From the NCBI GenBank assembly GCA_029204225.1, contig MU835194.1, positions 1 through 41,089 of the forward strand: a stretch of DNA of 41,089 nt. Direction: 5' to 3'. Position 1 is the stretch's first letter, and the number at the start of each line of letters is the position of its first letter. This stretch comes from Diphasiastrum complanatum. Lineage: Eukaryota > Streptophyta > Lycopodiopsida > Lycopodiales > Lycopodiaceae. The position numbers and the translations under genes were made by a program. A model generated the notes under the pieces. It had not been told where the DNA came from and did not search any database. It saw nothing but the letters and a program-made list of their open reading frames with translations. This document shows, piece after piece, positions 1-10,729 of the stretch.

Positions 1-1060
1 ATGTGTTTTGTAAGTCCACGTATGAGTATCTGTCAATAAACTTCAACCATGGCATGTGTTTTGTAAGCCCATGAGTAGAAGCTTAAAAATAATAAAATAT
101 CTTAACTTAGATTTAGAACTTAGACTTAGGAAACTTAAGATTAGAAATATTTAATCTTAAATTTTCATAAGTTAAGAAACTTTGAAGTTCTAAATCCTAA
201 GTTAGAAGTTCTAGAAAGGCTAGAAACAGATTAGTCCATAAGTTAATAGACACTTATGGAAGACCCTCCTTGCCATAAAAGGAGAGGGTATTTGCATTGT
301 AAACAACACTTTGTGATTAAGGAAAAATTACTATTGTGATTATCTTGCATTTCATTGTGTTCTTATTGGAAGGTGCATAGCTTGAGGAAGGTGCTCGGGC
401 CTCCTCTTGCCTCCTTTCATTGGCCTTTAATTGTGGCATGGTTTGATTTGTTTATTGCTTAGTTTAGCCGCAATTCTTATTATCTCCCTTTGGTGTTAAG
501 TAGGATTTAGCAATCTTGCTAGTTGGGTCTGCCTTAGCAAGGATTTTTATTGTTGTTACTAATTAGCTTTATTTGCGTTTCAGGCACTAGTTGGGTAAGC
601 CTTAGTGCTCTCACTCCTGTTGATTCTTTCCATATTTCCGTTGAAGCTTGTTGTAGAAACTTAAAAAGTGGACGAATCTCTACATCCCTATACTACACCC
701 ATAGTAGATCTAGCCACTGCACACACTAGAAATACTTCCAACAAATCTAGACCCAAAATTAGTAGGGTTAGCATTTTGGTGGGAAAGCCAAGTGGCCAAA
801 TAGGATTTGGACCTGCTATAAAAGGATGTAACTCGTGGAGAGAGTGATCTTCTCTCATCTCTTATCTCATTTCATGCTTATACACGGTTCTCTTGGGTTC
901 TACTATCCATTGGTGCACTATCTTGGTAATTGCTTGCAATTCTATGTGTAGAATGATTTATATTTGTTATTTCTGGATCCACACGTGTGAAATACAGTAG
1001 CTTGCTGGTTTTGTATGGACAGCAATAGTACTTTTTCATTTCATTCAAGTTTGATCAAGT
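1..1060. other. AT-rich LTR-like non-coding DNA
   Basis: No credible coding sequence is seen here. A short direct repeat beginning ATGTGTTTTGTAAG occurs at 1 and again near 53. Two TATA-like motifs followed by transcribed-leader-like sequence occur on the plus strand, CATAAAAGG near 274 and CTATAAAAGG at 816-825. The second lies about 150 bp before the string CCACACGTGTGAAAT, which resembles the 3' end of the copia C LTR. The stretch is therefore probably one or two degraded retrotransposon LTRs in plus orientation, but no PBS, partner LTR or target duplication was found. Confidence 0.35.
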
Positions 1061-1169
1061 TCTATTGGTGGTTGCATCTCATTTTGTGTGTAGATGCAAA
1101 TTTTTCTACATTGGTGAGATTGGTAGTGTATTTCTCTTTCTAACCAAAGATCATTCAAGTAGATTAAAT

Positions 1170-1622
1170 AAATTTGCAATTTATATTCTATTGCGATTTT
1201 ATTTTCCACAAATTTTTGACACTATTTTAAAAAACATTACAAAAATGAATTTTTTGCATTTTTTGCACAAAAAATTGCGAAAAAATATCCGCAATTTTTG
1301 CCACAACAATTGTGGAAATGAATTTCCTCAATTTTTTTTGACAATTTTTGCCCAAAAAATCTGGCAAAAAATATCAGCCAAACAAATGGTGGAAACGGAT
1401 TCCGCAATTATTATGCCAAAAAATTGCAAGTGGGTTTCCGCAATTTTTTTATTGTTAATTAAATTAGCCAAAAAAATTGCGGGACTGAAATTGCGGATTT
1501 GTAAAAAGAATTGCGAAATCCATTTCCGCAATTTTTTTGGGCAAAAAATGGCAAAAAAGTGCAAAAATTTTCACAATTTTTGCCATTCTTTTTTCGCAAT
1601 TTTTGCCACCTTTTCTTGTAGT
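1170..1622. mobile_element. CACTA-type transposon end with TTGCGG subterminal repeats
   Basis: The block is packed with direct and inverted copies of a motif like AAAAATTGCGGAAA / TTTCCGCAATTTTT. It stops abruptly at 1622 with TTTTCTTGTAGTG, the reverse complement of CACTACAAGAAAA, a classic plant CACTA (En/Spm) terminus. Subterminal repeat arrays that bind the element's own protein are a known property of this superfamily. Immediately right of 1622 the minus-strand reading frame of copia A resumes, so the element interrupts A. The left end is unclear: CACTA occurs at 1220, but similar repeats extend further left and the flanking triplets (TGA, AGC) do not match. It is probably a non-autonomous or truncated copy. 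Confidence 0.6.
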
Positions 1623-3083
1623 GAGCTTGATACTCAAGATCCATTGCTTGGATCCACTCCTCTTCTTTCCTTGCTTGATCTACACTTGTAGGCTCATCCA
1701 AAAAGGTTAGGAAAGCAACTAATTTCCAAAAACTACTTGCTTACCCTTTTGATCATATGTGAACCTTGAAGATACTTGTCTTTCTCTTGATGTTCTCCTT
1801 GGCTTTTGACTTGATGAAGGTCCATCATCCACCATCATCCAAAGTAGGATCCTTCTCATCAACATCAAGAATGTTAGATCCATCCACGCTACCTATCAAT
1901 CATGCTTGAAGACACTTTTGGAATGTTCCCCTCATAAAAAATGACATCTCTACCAACAATCACTTTGTTAGTTGAAGGAATGTAAACCTTGTAGGCTTTA
2001 CTCACCTCACTATATCCAACAAGAATACCTCTTTTTGAAGATGGATCCTCCTTGGTCCTATCATCAATAGGAATGTTGACATAGCACGTACATCCAAAGG
2101 TTCTTAGAAAGTTGACACTCGGTCTCCTCTTGAATAGCATCTCAAAAGGTGTCCTTCCATCCAAAATAGCACTCAGCCACCTATTGCACAAGAAATCGGC
2201 ACACAACAAAGCTTGATCCCAAAATGGTTTGTCAAGATTAGCACTTAATCTCATAGCTTTAGCACTTTCACATAAAGTCCTATTCTTCCTTTCAGCCACT
2301 CCATTTTGATGTTGTATACTCCTCTTGATTCCATGCTCACCACACAAGGCCTTGAACTTGTTAGATATGTACTCACCACCATTGTCACCTCTCAAGCACT
2401 TGATCTTTGTGGAAAATTGGTTCTCCCTTGCATTCTTGAACTTGAAAAAGACATCATACACTTCATCCTTGCTCTTTAGTAGATAGATCCAACAAAATCT
2501 ACTAAAATCATCAATGAATGTTACATACATCTTAGCTCCACTATTGCTAATTGTAGTAAATCCATGAATATCCGAATGTACAAGATCTAGTATAAGGTAG
2601 TCTATGTAACTTAGACAAAGCACAAGACTCACAAACATGCTTAACATCACTTAAGGAGCTTGGAAGACCAATCACAACATTCTTCCTTGCCATTACCTCC
2701 AATGACTTGAAGTTGAGGTGTCCCATCCTTTTGTGCCAAATCTCTTAAATTGAAATTTGCACCCTTGAAACACATTCAACTTGGTTAGCAATAACACAAG
2801 CATCTAGTTTGAACAACTTTCCTTGCCTTTTACCTTTTCCAATCAAGACATCCTTCCTTTTTATCAAACAAGAATCTCCATCAGGCTCCACCTTGAGGCC
2901 TTTACTTAGCATTTGGCTCACACTAAGTAAATTCTTGGTAATAGACGGAATAAACTCGACATCCTCCAAATGAACATTCCTATTTGTAGAGAGAGAAATA
3001 GGAATTGTGCCAATCTCTTTGATTGCACACTCACCATCATTGGCCGTGTAAATCATCCTCTTGTCATCTTCATATGCCAACAA
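1623..3083 (-). pseudogene. Copia A protease C-terminus, integrase and start of RT
   Basis: From 3083 to 2745 the frame gives the protease C-terminal half and ends in a TAA. The same frame continues with the GAG-pre-integrase pattern IWHKRMGHLNF and CESC. A frameshift near 2640 leads to the integrase core (2610-1889), with FIDDFSRF, RGDNGGEY and QNGVAERKNR supplying the D, D and E positions. A few residues before QNGVAERKNR appear deleted compared with the usual copia integrase. After another stop at 1889, a copia RT N-terminal pattern EEEWIQAMDLEYQA is readable to 1623, where the CACTA end begins. The rest of RT and RNase H is absent. Confidence 0.75.
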
Positions 3084-4033
3084 ATAAGTGAAGTGTCATG
3101 TGTGAACTTGCTCCACTATCAATCCACCAAGGATCTAGATCTCCATCATTAGCAAGCATACATGAAGACATCACAAAAGCATCATCATTTGCATCTTGAA
3201 CATCCAAACCATCCTCATCAAGAGTAAGATTACCTTGCCTGTCTACTTGATCTCTCTTCTTCTTGTAGCACTCACTTGAAAAGTGTCCTTTGATACCACA
3301 ATAGAAGCACTTGAGCTTTGATCTATCTTTCTTTTTGCCACTTGAAGAAGCATCCACTTGATCTTGCCCTTTAGACCACTTACTTTCGGTTTTGCCCTTG
3401 AATTTGCCCTTTGTGAACATAGCATCCTCTTGAAGTGTCGATGTAGATCCACTTCTTGCTTGAAGCCTATATTCATCATTGATCAAGATCTCTTGAAGAT
3501 CCATCAAACTTGGCAAAGTCTTTTGAATAGCAATACTTTGAACAATGTTAGCATGGAAATTCAACAATCCATTAATAATTACTTGAATAAGCTCTCCTTC
3601 CTTAATGCTTTCATCAATGCAAGCCAACTCATCATTCAATGATTTCATTCTCAAAACAAAAGTACTTGGAGTCTCTTCATTCTTTTGCAAATAAGAAAAT
3701 ATTTGCCTTCTTAGAGTCAACACTCTAGAAGTAGACTTGGATTCATAAAGCTTCTTCAATGAATTCCAAGCTTCCAAAGATGATGTGCACTTACCAACTT
3801 CCTTGAGAAGTTCATTGGTAACATTCATCTTTATCATGTGTAGAGCCTTCTTGGCCTTCTTGTCATACCTCAATTCATCTTGTTGTGTTGCTGGTCTCTC
3901 CTCCAAACCTACAATAATATCCAAAACATCATTCATTTAAAGAAGTGACTCCATCCTCACTTTCCACAATGAATAGTTACTTGAGGGTAAGCCTATCATT
4001 GGCTTCCAACATGACTCCAATTGAGGTTGCCAT
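3070..4033 (-). pseudogene. Copia A gag and protease (frameshifted)
   Basis: Gag packages the element RNA; the protease matures the polyprotein. The start is taken at the ATG at 4033, whose N-terminus parallels that of copia C. The frame breaks near 3990 and a TAA stands just before the ATG at 3936. From 3936 the frame is open through a UBN2-type gag domain and a basic stretch to the CCHC knuckle CFYCGIKGHFSSEC (about 3310-3270). The protease motif WWIDSGASSHM follows near 3135-3105. A further frameshift near 3083 separates this part from the next. The family is clear; this copy cannot make a full polyprotein. Confidence 0.8.
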
Positions 4034-4523
4034 GTAGCAATGACTTGATATTCTCTTTCAACTTGTTTCAATGCACAAAGCACTCCTTTGAACAACAACA
4101 AATGCTTTCAAAAGAAATCACCAAGATTTGAAACTATCTCACAAATTCTCTTCTAGCACTTATCCAAGCAAATCAACACATAGAATCATGGAATCTTGAT
4201 CAACCTATGATCTATTCTCAATCTAATGACTTTTGCCACTTCCTAAGATTGAAACACACTCAGATGAAGTCCAGCAACCTCACTATCTAGAGATTTGACA
4301 AAATCACAAAAAATTGACTATTCCAAATCTACATGCAAATGTTGAAAATTTGATATGCAATCTATAAGCAACCACTTAGGCTGATCCAATGATCCAAAAA
4401 TCGGCCAAATCCAGTATGTGAATTCAAAAATCGGAATTGATCAAGTACATTGACCTATATAGTGTTTGGATCTACAAAAGATCCAATCTACAAAAGCAAA
4501 AAACTCGATTTTGGTGTAGAATC

Positions 4524-4799
4524 ACTTAGAATTTGCTTTGCACAGGAACACAGATCATGCTACACAGTAACACAGACAGAAAATCACTCTCCTCAGCAAG
4601 CTCACATAGCAACTGTATTTCTCAAAATGAAATTACACTATACATATAGTTGTTCACTCAGGCAACCCATGCATGACCCAGGTTGCCGTTGGCGGGACGC
4701 GTGTGCCGTCGACTTGCCTCGTGGCGAGGCCAACTGATCCTTATCCATTGATAGGACCCACAGTACAGTAACACAGTGATTCTAACTTTAATTCTAACT
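4524..4799 (-). repeat. Copia B 3' LTR
   Basis: This 276-bp LTR is the downstream copy in element orientation. It differs from 10269-10544 at about six positions. In element orientation it starts AGTTAGAATT and ends AATTCTAAGT, so it lacks the usual TG...CA ends but has a 10-bp imperfect terminal inverted repeat. It contains a GC-rich core near 4683-4733 with GGCGGGACGCG and CTCGTGGCGAG. Confidence 0.9.
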
Positions 4800-4808
4800 C
4801 TCTCCCTT
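4800..4808 (-). promoter_or_regulatory. Copia B polypurine tract
   Basis: On the minus strand this is AAGGGAGAG, directly before the 3' LTR start AGTTAGAATT. It would prime plus-strand DNA synthesis. Confidence 0.75.
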
Positions 4809-4852
4809 AAAGTAGAGTCACTTTTTATACAGTCATATACATAGCTTTAAAG

Positions 4853-7800
4853 TCAACAAACTTTAAATACAGAAAGTTTTGATCTAAATTTATCAAACTT
4901 TTCTCCAATAAGTGGCTTAGTGAAAATATCAGCTAGTTGTCCTTCTGTGCTACAATGAACAACATGAATTTCACGACTCAGCAGCCTCTCACGTATGAAG
5001 TGATATTGAATCTCAATGTGTTTAATTCTCGCATGGAACACTGGAATCTTTGCTAGCTGAATGCCACTCTGACTGTCACTATATAAAGTTGCGAGATTTT
5101 TTTGCTTTATGTCAATTTCTTCCAAGATTTGTCTCAACCATATAGCTTCTTGTGCAGCACTACACATTGCCTTATACTCTGCTTATGTGGTGGAAAGAGC
5201 AATTGTACTTTGCTTTTTACTAGACCAGGAAAAGCAATTACCACAAAACTGGAATATATATCTTGTGGTGGATCTACGATCATCATAGTCACCACCCCAG
5301 TCCGCATCCACATAGCCACACAACTCAAGTAAACCATCATGCTTCCTGTTAATCAAGCCATACTTTGAAGTGCCTTTCACATAACGCAAAATGCGTTTAG
5401 TTGCTTTCCAATGCGTTTCCGTAGGTGCTGCCATAAACTGACTTACAATGCCAACAACATAGCATATATCTGGTCTAGTTGTGGTAAGGTAAATCAAGCT
5501 CCCTACTAACTGTCTATATAGCATAGCATCAAATGACTGTGATTCATCAAACTTAGAAAGCTTTTTACCTGGTTCAATAGGAGTGTTTATGGGTTTGCAA
5601 TCCTGCAACCTAAACCTGTGCAGCAACTCTTTGACATATTTCACCTGTGTTAAACCGACTTCATATCCTTTTTGCCATACTTCTACTCCAAGGCAGTAAT
5701 GCATCAGGCTGAGATCCGTCATCTCAAATTGTTCCATGAGGTCTTTCTTGATCATGTCTATCATCTCTTGATTATTTCCCATAATAATCAAGTCATCAAC
5801 ATAAAGAGCAATCAAAGCAACCATACCATCAAAGCATAAGACATATAGATTTGGATCAGAATGTGTTCTTACCATCCCCTTTGAACGAAAGCAGACATCA
5901 ATCCTGCTATACCACGCACGTGGTGCTTGTTTAAGACCATAAAGCGCTTTCTTCAAGCGACATACTTTATTTTCCTATCCTTTCGTTACAAAGCCTTCAG
6001 GTTGATCCATGAACACTTCTTCTTCTAACTCACCATTAAGAAAAGTAGATTTCACATCCATCTGATGCAAAGGCCAACCAAAATGTGAAGCTAAAGCAAT
6101 AAGTAGACGTAGAGTATTCCACTTACACACCGGCGCAAAGGTCTCCTCATAGTCAATGCCTTTATTTTGTGCGTACCCTTTGATTACTAATCTTGCTTTG
6201 TGCTTTGCTATGCTTCCATCTACATGGTACTTAGTTCTATATACCCATTTGCAACCAATGGGTTTCTTGCCAACTGGTGGTTCTACTAAGTCCCATGTGC
6301 TATGCTTAGCAATTGACTCCATCTCCTCTCCCATGGCTTTGATCCAAATGTCATCATCCTTCGCTTCACCATAAGTCGAAGGTTCTTTGCTTTGAATAAT
6401 GCTGGATAACAGAGCATAATTTGCTTCATACCTTTCAGGTAGTATCTTCTCTCTTGTTGATCTTTGTAGCTCTCCCTGGTTAGATGATCCTGGAAAGTCA
6501 TCTATATCGCGGCTCTCCATCAATCTCTCAAACCACTTAGGGAGATTTCTATCAGGTGATCGGCTTCCTGGTGAAAATGTATCCCACAATACATTCTTCT
6601 CCTTGCGTTTGTCACCTGCAATTTCAATCCTTCTTGCACCAAAAGGTTTGTCCCTACCTCTCCAACCTGTTTCATGAGGTTGAGTAGTAGTATCTTGAGA
6701 TGTATCCTCATGTCATCACTCGGAAGGTCAATGAATGGATCATCATCAGGTGGTATCCTCACTATACCATTTTTCCTACTGGATGTGTCTATCTTCTCAG
6801 CATCTTCGTCTTCATACATCTTGGATTCATCAAAGATAACATCTCGGCTTATATGGATTTTGTTTTCGACTAGATCAAAACATCTATAGCCCTTCATGCG
6901 ATCATCATATCCTAGGAATATGCACTTGATAGCTTTTACATCAAGTTTATGTCTTTCTTCCTTAGGAATATGTACAAAGGCCTTACATCCAAAGATTCGC
7001 AAGTGGTTCACCTTTGGCGTTTTCTTTGTGAATGCTTCCTCAGGTGTGATTTTTGGTATGGCAATGGTAGGACTTCTATTTTGAAGATACACTGCCGTGC
7101 TACATGCTTCTGACCAAAAATCTTTTGGTAATTTCATCTCAACTAGCATAGATCTGGCACTTTCCACAATCGTACGATTTTTGCGCTCAGCTACACCATT
7201 GAGAGCAGGAGTATGAGCTTGCGTATATTGTCTTTTAATCCCACATTGATCACAAAGATCATTGAAGTCATTAGACTTATACTCGCCTCCACTATCTGAT
7301 CTTAGGACTTTGATCTTCTTACCTGTCTGATTTTTGACCAAGTTTTTGAAGTTCTTGAAGTTATCAAAAGCATTTGATTTCTTCTTCAAGAAGTAGATCC
7401 ACGTCTTACGTGACATATCATCAATAAAGGTCATGAAATAGAAGGCTTTTCCTAAGGACATGGTCCTCATAGGCCCGCATAAATCTGTGTGGATTAAATC
7501 CAGGATGTTCTTTGCTCTTGAAACACCCCCTTTATTGAACTTCTCTTGATGCTGCTTCCCATATATACAAGATTCGCACATCGATTTCAAGTGATCTTCT
7601 ATTGTAGGCAGTCCTGTTACCATCTCCAATTTTCTCATCATTGAGACTTCCCAAGTTCAAGTGACCAAGCCTCTTGTGCCACAACTCAGTTTGCGAAGGA
7701 ACGGATGATATAAGTCCATGTTGCCCCTTGATTGTAGCATTCAACCTGTACAATTTTGTATTGGCCTCTCTTACACCATTCGCAATAACTTTGAACTTTT

Positions 7801-8471
7801 GGTTCGCATCCTTCACAAAGCAACGATCATGGGCAAATTCTACTTTCAACTTTTGATCAGTAATGACTCCAACAGAAAATAGATTTTATCATCCTGCTTT
7901 CGCCATCAGGCAGTTGGATTGAAACTGTGCCTATTCCCTTGATCATGCACACTTCACCATTTTCTTGTGAAACATATGTCCCATTATCCAATGCCTTCAA
8001 ACTACTGAACCAGTTCTTGTTACCTGTCATGTGTCTTGTGGCTCCTGAGTCAATATACCATGTTTGATCATCTTGATTAGATGACAATGCAGATATGAAG
8101 ATGCTAGAGTCTTCAATCTCACCTTCATCGACAAGGTTACCTGCTTGTTTTGGTTTCCCCTTGTCTTGTTCCGCCAGGAATTTGCGACATTCACTCTTCC
8201 AGTGGCCCTTTTTACCACAATGGAAGCACTTGCCTTTCTTTTTAGTTTTGCTGGAAGATCCCTCATCCTCCTGAGACTTGGCAAATTGCTGTTTAGTCTT
8301 CTTCTTGCCCTTGCCCTTGCCCTGTTTTTGGCTTGTTGCAAGTGCCTGATCATGAGTATTTTGACGTCTAGCTTTCACCATTTCTCGTCGTTGTTCTTCT
8401 TGCATCAAGATTCCTGTGAGCTCGTCAAAGCTTGGCAATCTTTCTCTTGATGCTATTCCGCTCACAAACAT
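4853..8471 (-). pseudogene. Copia B zinc knuckle, protease, integrase, RT and RNase H
   Basis: Read downwards, the zinc knuckle CFHCGKKGHWKSEC is near 8225 and the protease motif WYIDSGATRHMT near 8065. Then come GAG-pre-integrase (WHKRLGHLN), an integrase core with FIDDMSR, RSDSGGEY and NGVAERKNR (about 7430-7150), and RT from about 6480. RT has the catalytic YVDD with its VDD at 5792-5800. RNase H follows, with YVDADW, the AEYKA motif and YSDSQS. Frameshifts lie near 7865, 7640 and 6600-6700. In-frame stops lie at 5975 and 5183, with the frame unchanged across both. Catalytic residues are present, but no full polyprotein can be made without recoding. Confidence 0.85.
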
Positions 8472-8957
8472 CTGATAGGGGTTCTACAATGCCACATAAT
8501 GCATTATGCACCAGTTCCACATCACGTATGCGCTCTCCAATAGAATGCAGTTCATCTCTCATTGTCTTGATTCTGGTCATGTACGTCTGAATGTGCTCTC
8601 CTTGTTCCATGCGAGCACTATTCAACTTTGACCTTCATTAACTTGTCAGTGAAGGATCACATCATTACCCACATTTGTGATGCTATTACACCCAGACAGG
8701 CATGGGATGTGCTAAAGGAGCAGTTCGAGACGTCAAATCCGTCAAGAATCATGTTTCTGAAGTCAAGCTTTCCTCATCTTTTTGTCAAACACTTTGATGT
8801 CTGTTTCATTTGGCGGCCTTCTCTCATCACCTGCGATGACTTCCCACACATCTTTCTCCATCAGTATGTTTTTCATTTTGAATTTCCACACTGCATAGTT
8901 GGAAATCCCATCCAATTTGCTACTTTCACTCAAAATAGACTCTCCCATGTTTGCCAT
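8425..8957 (-). pseudogene. Copia B gag with internal inversion
   Basis: The gag start is the ATG at 8957 (MANMGESILSES, then NYAVWKFKM, the N-terminal copia gag pattern). The frame runs to about 8766, then stops making sense on this strand. Bases from about 8626 to 8765 instead encode the missing UBN2 segment on the plus strand (motifs SVKDHIITHICDAI and AWDVLKEQFET). Minus-strand gag resumes at 8625 with ARMEQGEHIQTYMTRI. Flipping this segment would restore the normal order of the gag domain, so it is a micro-inversion inside the element. A frameshift near 8470 separates it from the zinc-knuckle part. Confidence 0.85.
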
Positions 8958-10256
8958 CGCAAAACTGCTTAAAACTTCTGCCTTAGGCTAAGAACAATAT
9001 GTCAAGGCCAACAGTGATGTCAGAAGTTGAGAATAATGACCTGCACTTTTTTTTCTTACCAGGCCACTCGCCGCTTTTCCACCAATTTTAAAGCCAAATC
9101 GGCGTCGCCTTCCGAAATGCACTTAGTCATCAACTCCCAACAACGCGCCCAGTGGAATGGTGAAACTACTTCTGGCGTACTCCGAACACTTTCTCCGCTG
9201 CAACCGCTCTGTTTTGTTGTACCATACTTGCAGGTACAGCCCGGTGCCCTTCATTTGGAGGTTATAGCCTTTCGTCTGGGTCAAAATGGGCAAAGGACCC
9301 AAAAATAGGGACTTTTCTAGCTTTTGAACTGTTTTTTCACTTTGAAGAAACTTCAGTCTTCACTTGTGAAGGGACCCAGCTCAACTTTCAGTATGAAAAT
9401 TTTTAATGAAGTTGAAGGCCAGAATGCACTTCAATTCTTCAGGACCCTGTTTAAAGCTCATCCAATGGCTGAACCAGATCTTGTGGCTCACATTTCTCTC
9501 CAATCACAGGTGCTAGACCGTTGATTCATTTGACACCTCATCCACAGGTTCAAAGTTCATCTGGGCATCGAACTAAACTCTTGCAAACTCTATGGTCTTC
9601 GATACACTATGCTGAGTGTTGCGTTGGGCGCGCGAACAGCCCGCGACTTCCCTACCTGCGGCCGCACCTTCCTTCCCTGAAAATTGTTGGATCAACCTCT
9701 CCTGTAGATCGTTTTGAACACGATCTGAGGTCTGGAGCAGGGTCGCCCTACTGAATCCATGATTGTAGAGTGTTCAGTCAGGAAATTCCGTGGAGAAACG
9801 GTGATTTTAGCTCAACTTGACAAAGTGGCTTTTTCACCTTTTTACCGCAAATCTGCTAGGTTAACTGTCTGGAGACAAATCTCTGACACAAACCTCAAAA
9901 TCTCTCCAAGGCTCATTGACAATGTGATTAGCTTCCTTCTGGTCCTTATGGCATCCAAAACGGTCACAAACAGCGAAGAAATCACCAGTTATGTATAAAA
10001 ACCGTAACTCCAAGTCCGGTTTCAATTTTCAGCTAGCTTCGAAATTGTCAATTTTTCACCAAATTTTTCCCTGTCTGATGCTATGCATAGGCTAATAATC
10101 CCTCTGCTGAGCTTAGCAAGCCTCTATAAATTAGAAACCGTGCACCAGTGGTTCTCTTTCTGTCTTCACGCCGCCGTAAAACCTCGAACTCTCAGACGAC
10201 AATTCTCCTAAAGCTCTCTTCAACGGCGACACTGTACTGTGTACACTCCCTGTACG
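8958..10256 (-). other. Copia B 5' leader, about 1.3 kb
   Basis: This is the long stretch between the PBS and the gag ATG. No minus-strand coding pattern was recognised. The plus strand is loosely open over 9027-9998 with no family resemblance. It contains GC-rich patches such as GCGCGCGAAC near 9628. It is most likely an untranslated leader with packaging signals, or DNA captured by the element. Confidence 0.5.
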
Positions 10257-10268
10257 GCTCTGATACCA
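10257..10268 (-). promoter_or_regulatory. Copia B primer binding site (tRNA-iMet)
   Basis: On the minus strand this reads TGGTATCAGAGC, the standard copia PBS complementary to the 3' end of initiator methionine tRNA. It follows the 5' LTR with no spacer. Confidence 0.9.
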
Positions 10269-10544
10269 ACTTAGAATTTGCTTTGCACAGGAACACAGAT
10301 CATGCTACACAGTAACACAGACAGAAATTCACTCTCCTCAGCAAGCTCACATAGCAACTGTATTTCTCAAAATGAAATTACATTGTACATATAGTTATTC
10401 ACTCAGGCAACCCATGCATGACCCAGGTTGCCGTTGGCGGGACGCGTGTCCCGTCGACTTGCCTCGTGGCGAGGCCAACTGATCCTTATCCACTGATAGG
10501 ACCCACAGTACAGTAACACAGTGATTCTAACTTTAATTCTAACT
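10269..10544 (-). repeat. Copia B 5' LTR
   Basis: This is the upstream LTR of copia B, 276 bp, directly abutting the tRNA primer site at 10257-10268. The right boundary is fixed by the target duplication GAATC at 10545-10549, which matches 4519-4523. Confidence 0.9.
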
Positions 10545-10579
10545 GAATCCTCTCTAGCATGCTCTAGACTTGATATCTA

Positions 10580-10700
10580 TTTTTCGCAATTTTTATACAC
10601 TATGAAAAAAATTGTGGAAATGAATTTCCGCAATTGTTTTGGCAATTTTTGCCAAAAAAATTACGAATAAATACCTGCAATTTGTTGGCTAAAATTGCAA
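10580..10700. repeat. TTGCGG subterminal repeats (left block)
   Basis: Degenerate copies of TTTCCGCAATTG and AATTGCAAAA motifs in both orientations match the family seen at 1170-1622 and 14524-14956. Confidence 0.6.
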
Positions 10701-10713
10701 AACATATCACCAA

Positions 10714-10729
10714 CCCTAAACCCTAAACC
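10714..10729. repeat. Two interstitial telomere-type units
   Basis: CCCTAAACCCTAAACC matches two units of the plant telomere repeat. It is too short to mark an old chromosome end and probably arose by chance or from a repair filler. Confidence 0.5.

Larger units (their letters stand above)
1623..4523 (-). mobile_element. Copia element A, decayed and truncated
   Basis: This is a minus-strand Ty1/copia element read from about 4033 down to 1623. It holds gag with a zinc knuckle, a DSG protease, GAG-pre-integrase, the integrase core and only the first residues of the RT region. It is cut at 1622 by a CACTA end, and copia B begins at 4524 on its 5' side. No LTR, PBS or remainder of RT and RNase H was found. 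The 490 bases between 4034 and 4523 are AT-rich and non-coding, as expected of a leader or 5' LTR. The gag resembles that of copia C, so A may be an older relative. Confidence 0.75.
4524..10544 (-). mobile_element. Copia element B, full length, inserted in the A region
   Basis: This is a complete 6021-bp LTR retrotransposon on the minus strand. LTRs lie at 4524-4799 and 10269-10544 (276 bp each, six mismatches seen by eye). The insertion is bounded by a 5-bp duplication GAATC (4519-4523 and 10545-10549). In element order it has a 5' LTR, a PBS for initiator tRNA-Met, a leader of about 1.3 kb, gag, protease, integrase, RT, RNase H, PPT and 3' LTR, which is copia order. Coding is broken by an inversion in gag, several frameshifts and two nonsense codons, so it is not autonomous. 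LTR similarity implies a fairly recent insertion. Confidence 0.9.

Noticed and set aside
1220-1224. CACTA as the left terminus of the element ending at 1622
   Set aside because: Similar repeats continue to its left, the flanking triplets do not match, and the inner sequence does not mirror CACTACAAGAAAA.
1065-1691. Plus-strand 208-codon frame
   Set aside because: It runs through the TTGCGG repeat array and the antisense of copia A; the composition (Lys, Asn, Phe) only reflects the repeat.
10257-10268. Possible tRNA gene fragment
   Set aside because: TGGTATCAGAGC and its two other copies (21739, 33095) are retrotransposon primer sites next to LTR ends, not tRNA genes.
10714-10729. Telomere repeat as evidence of a chromosome fusion
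   Set aside because: Only two units are present, inside a transposon-like region.
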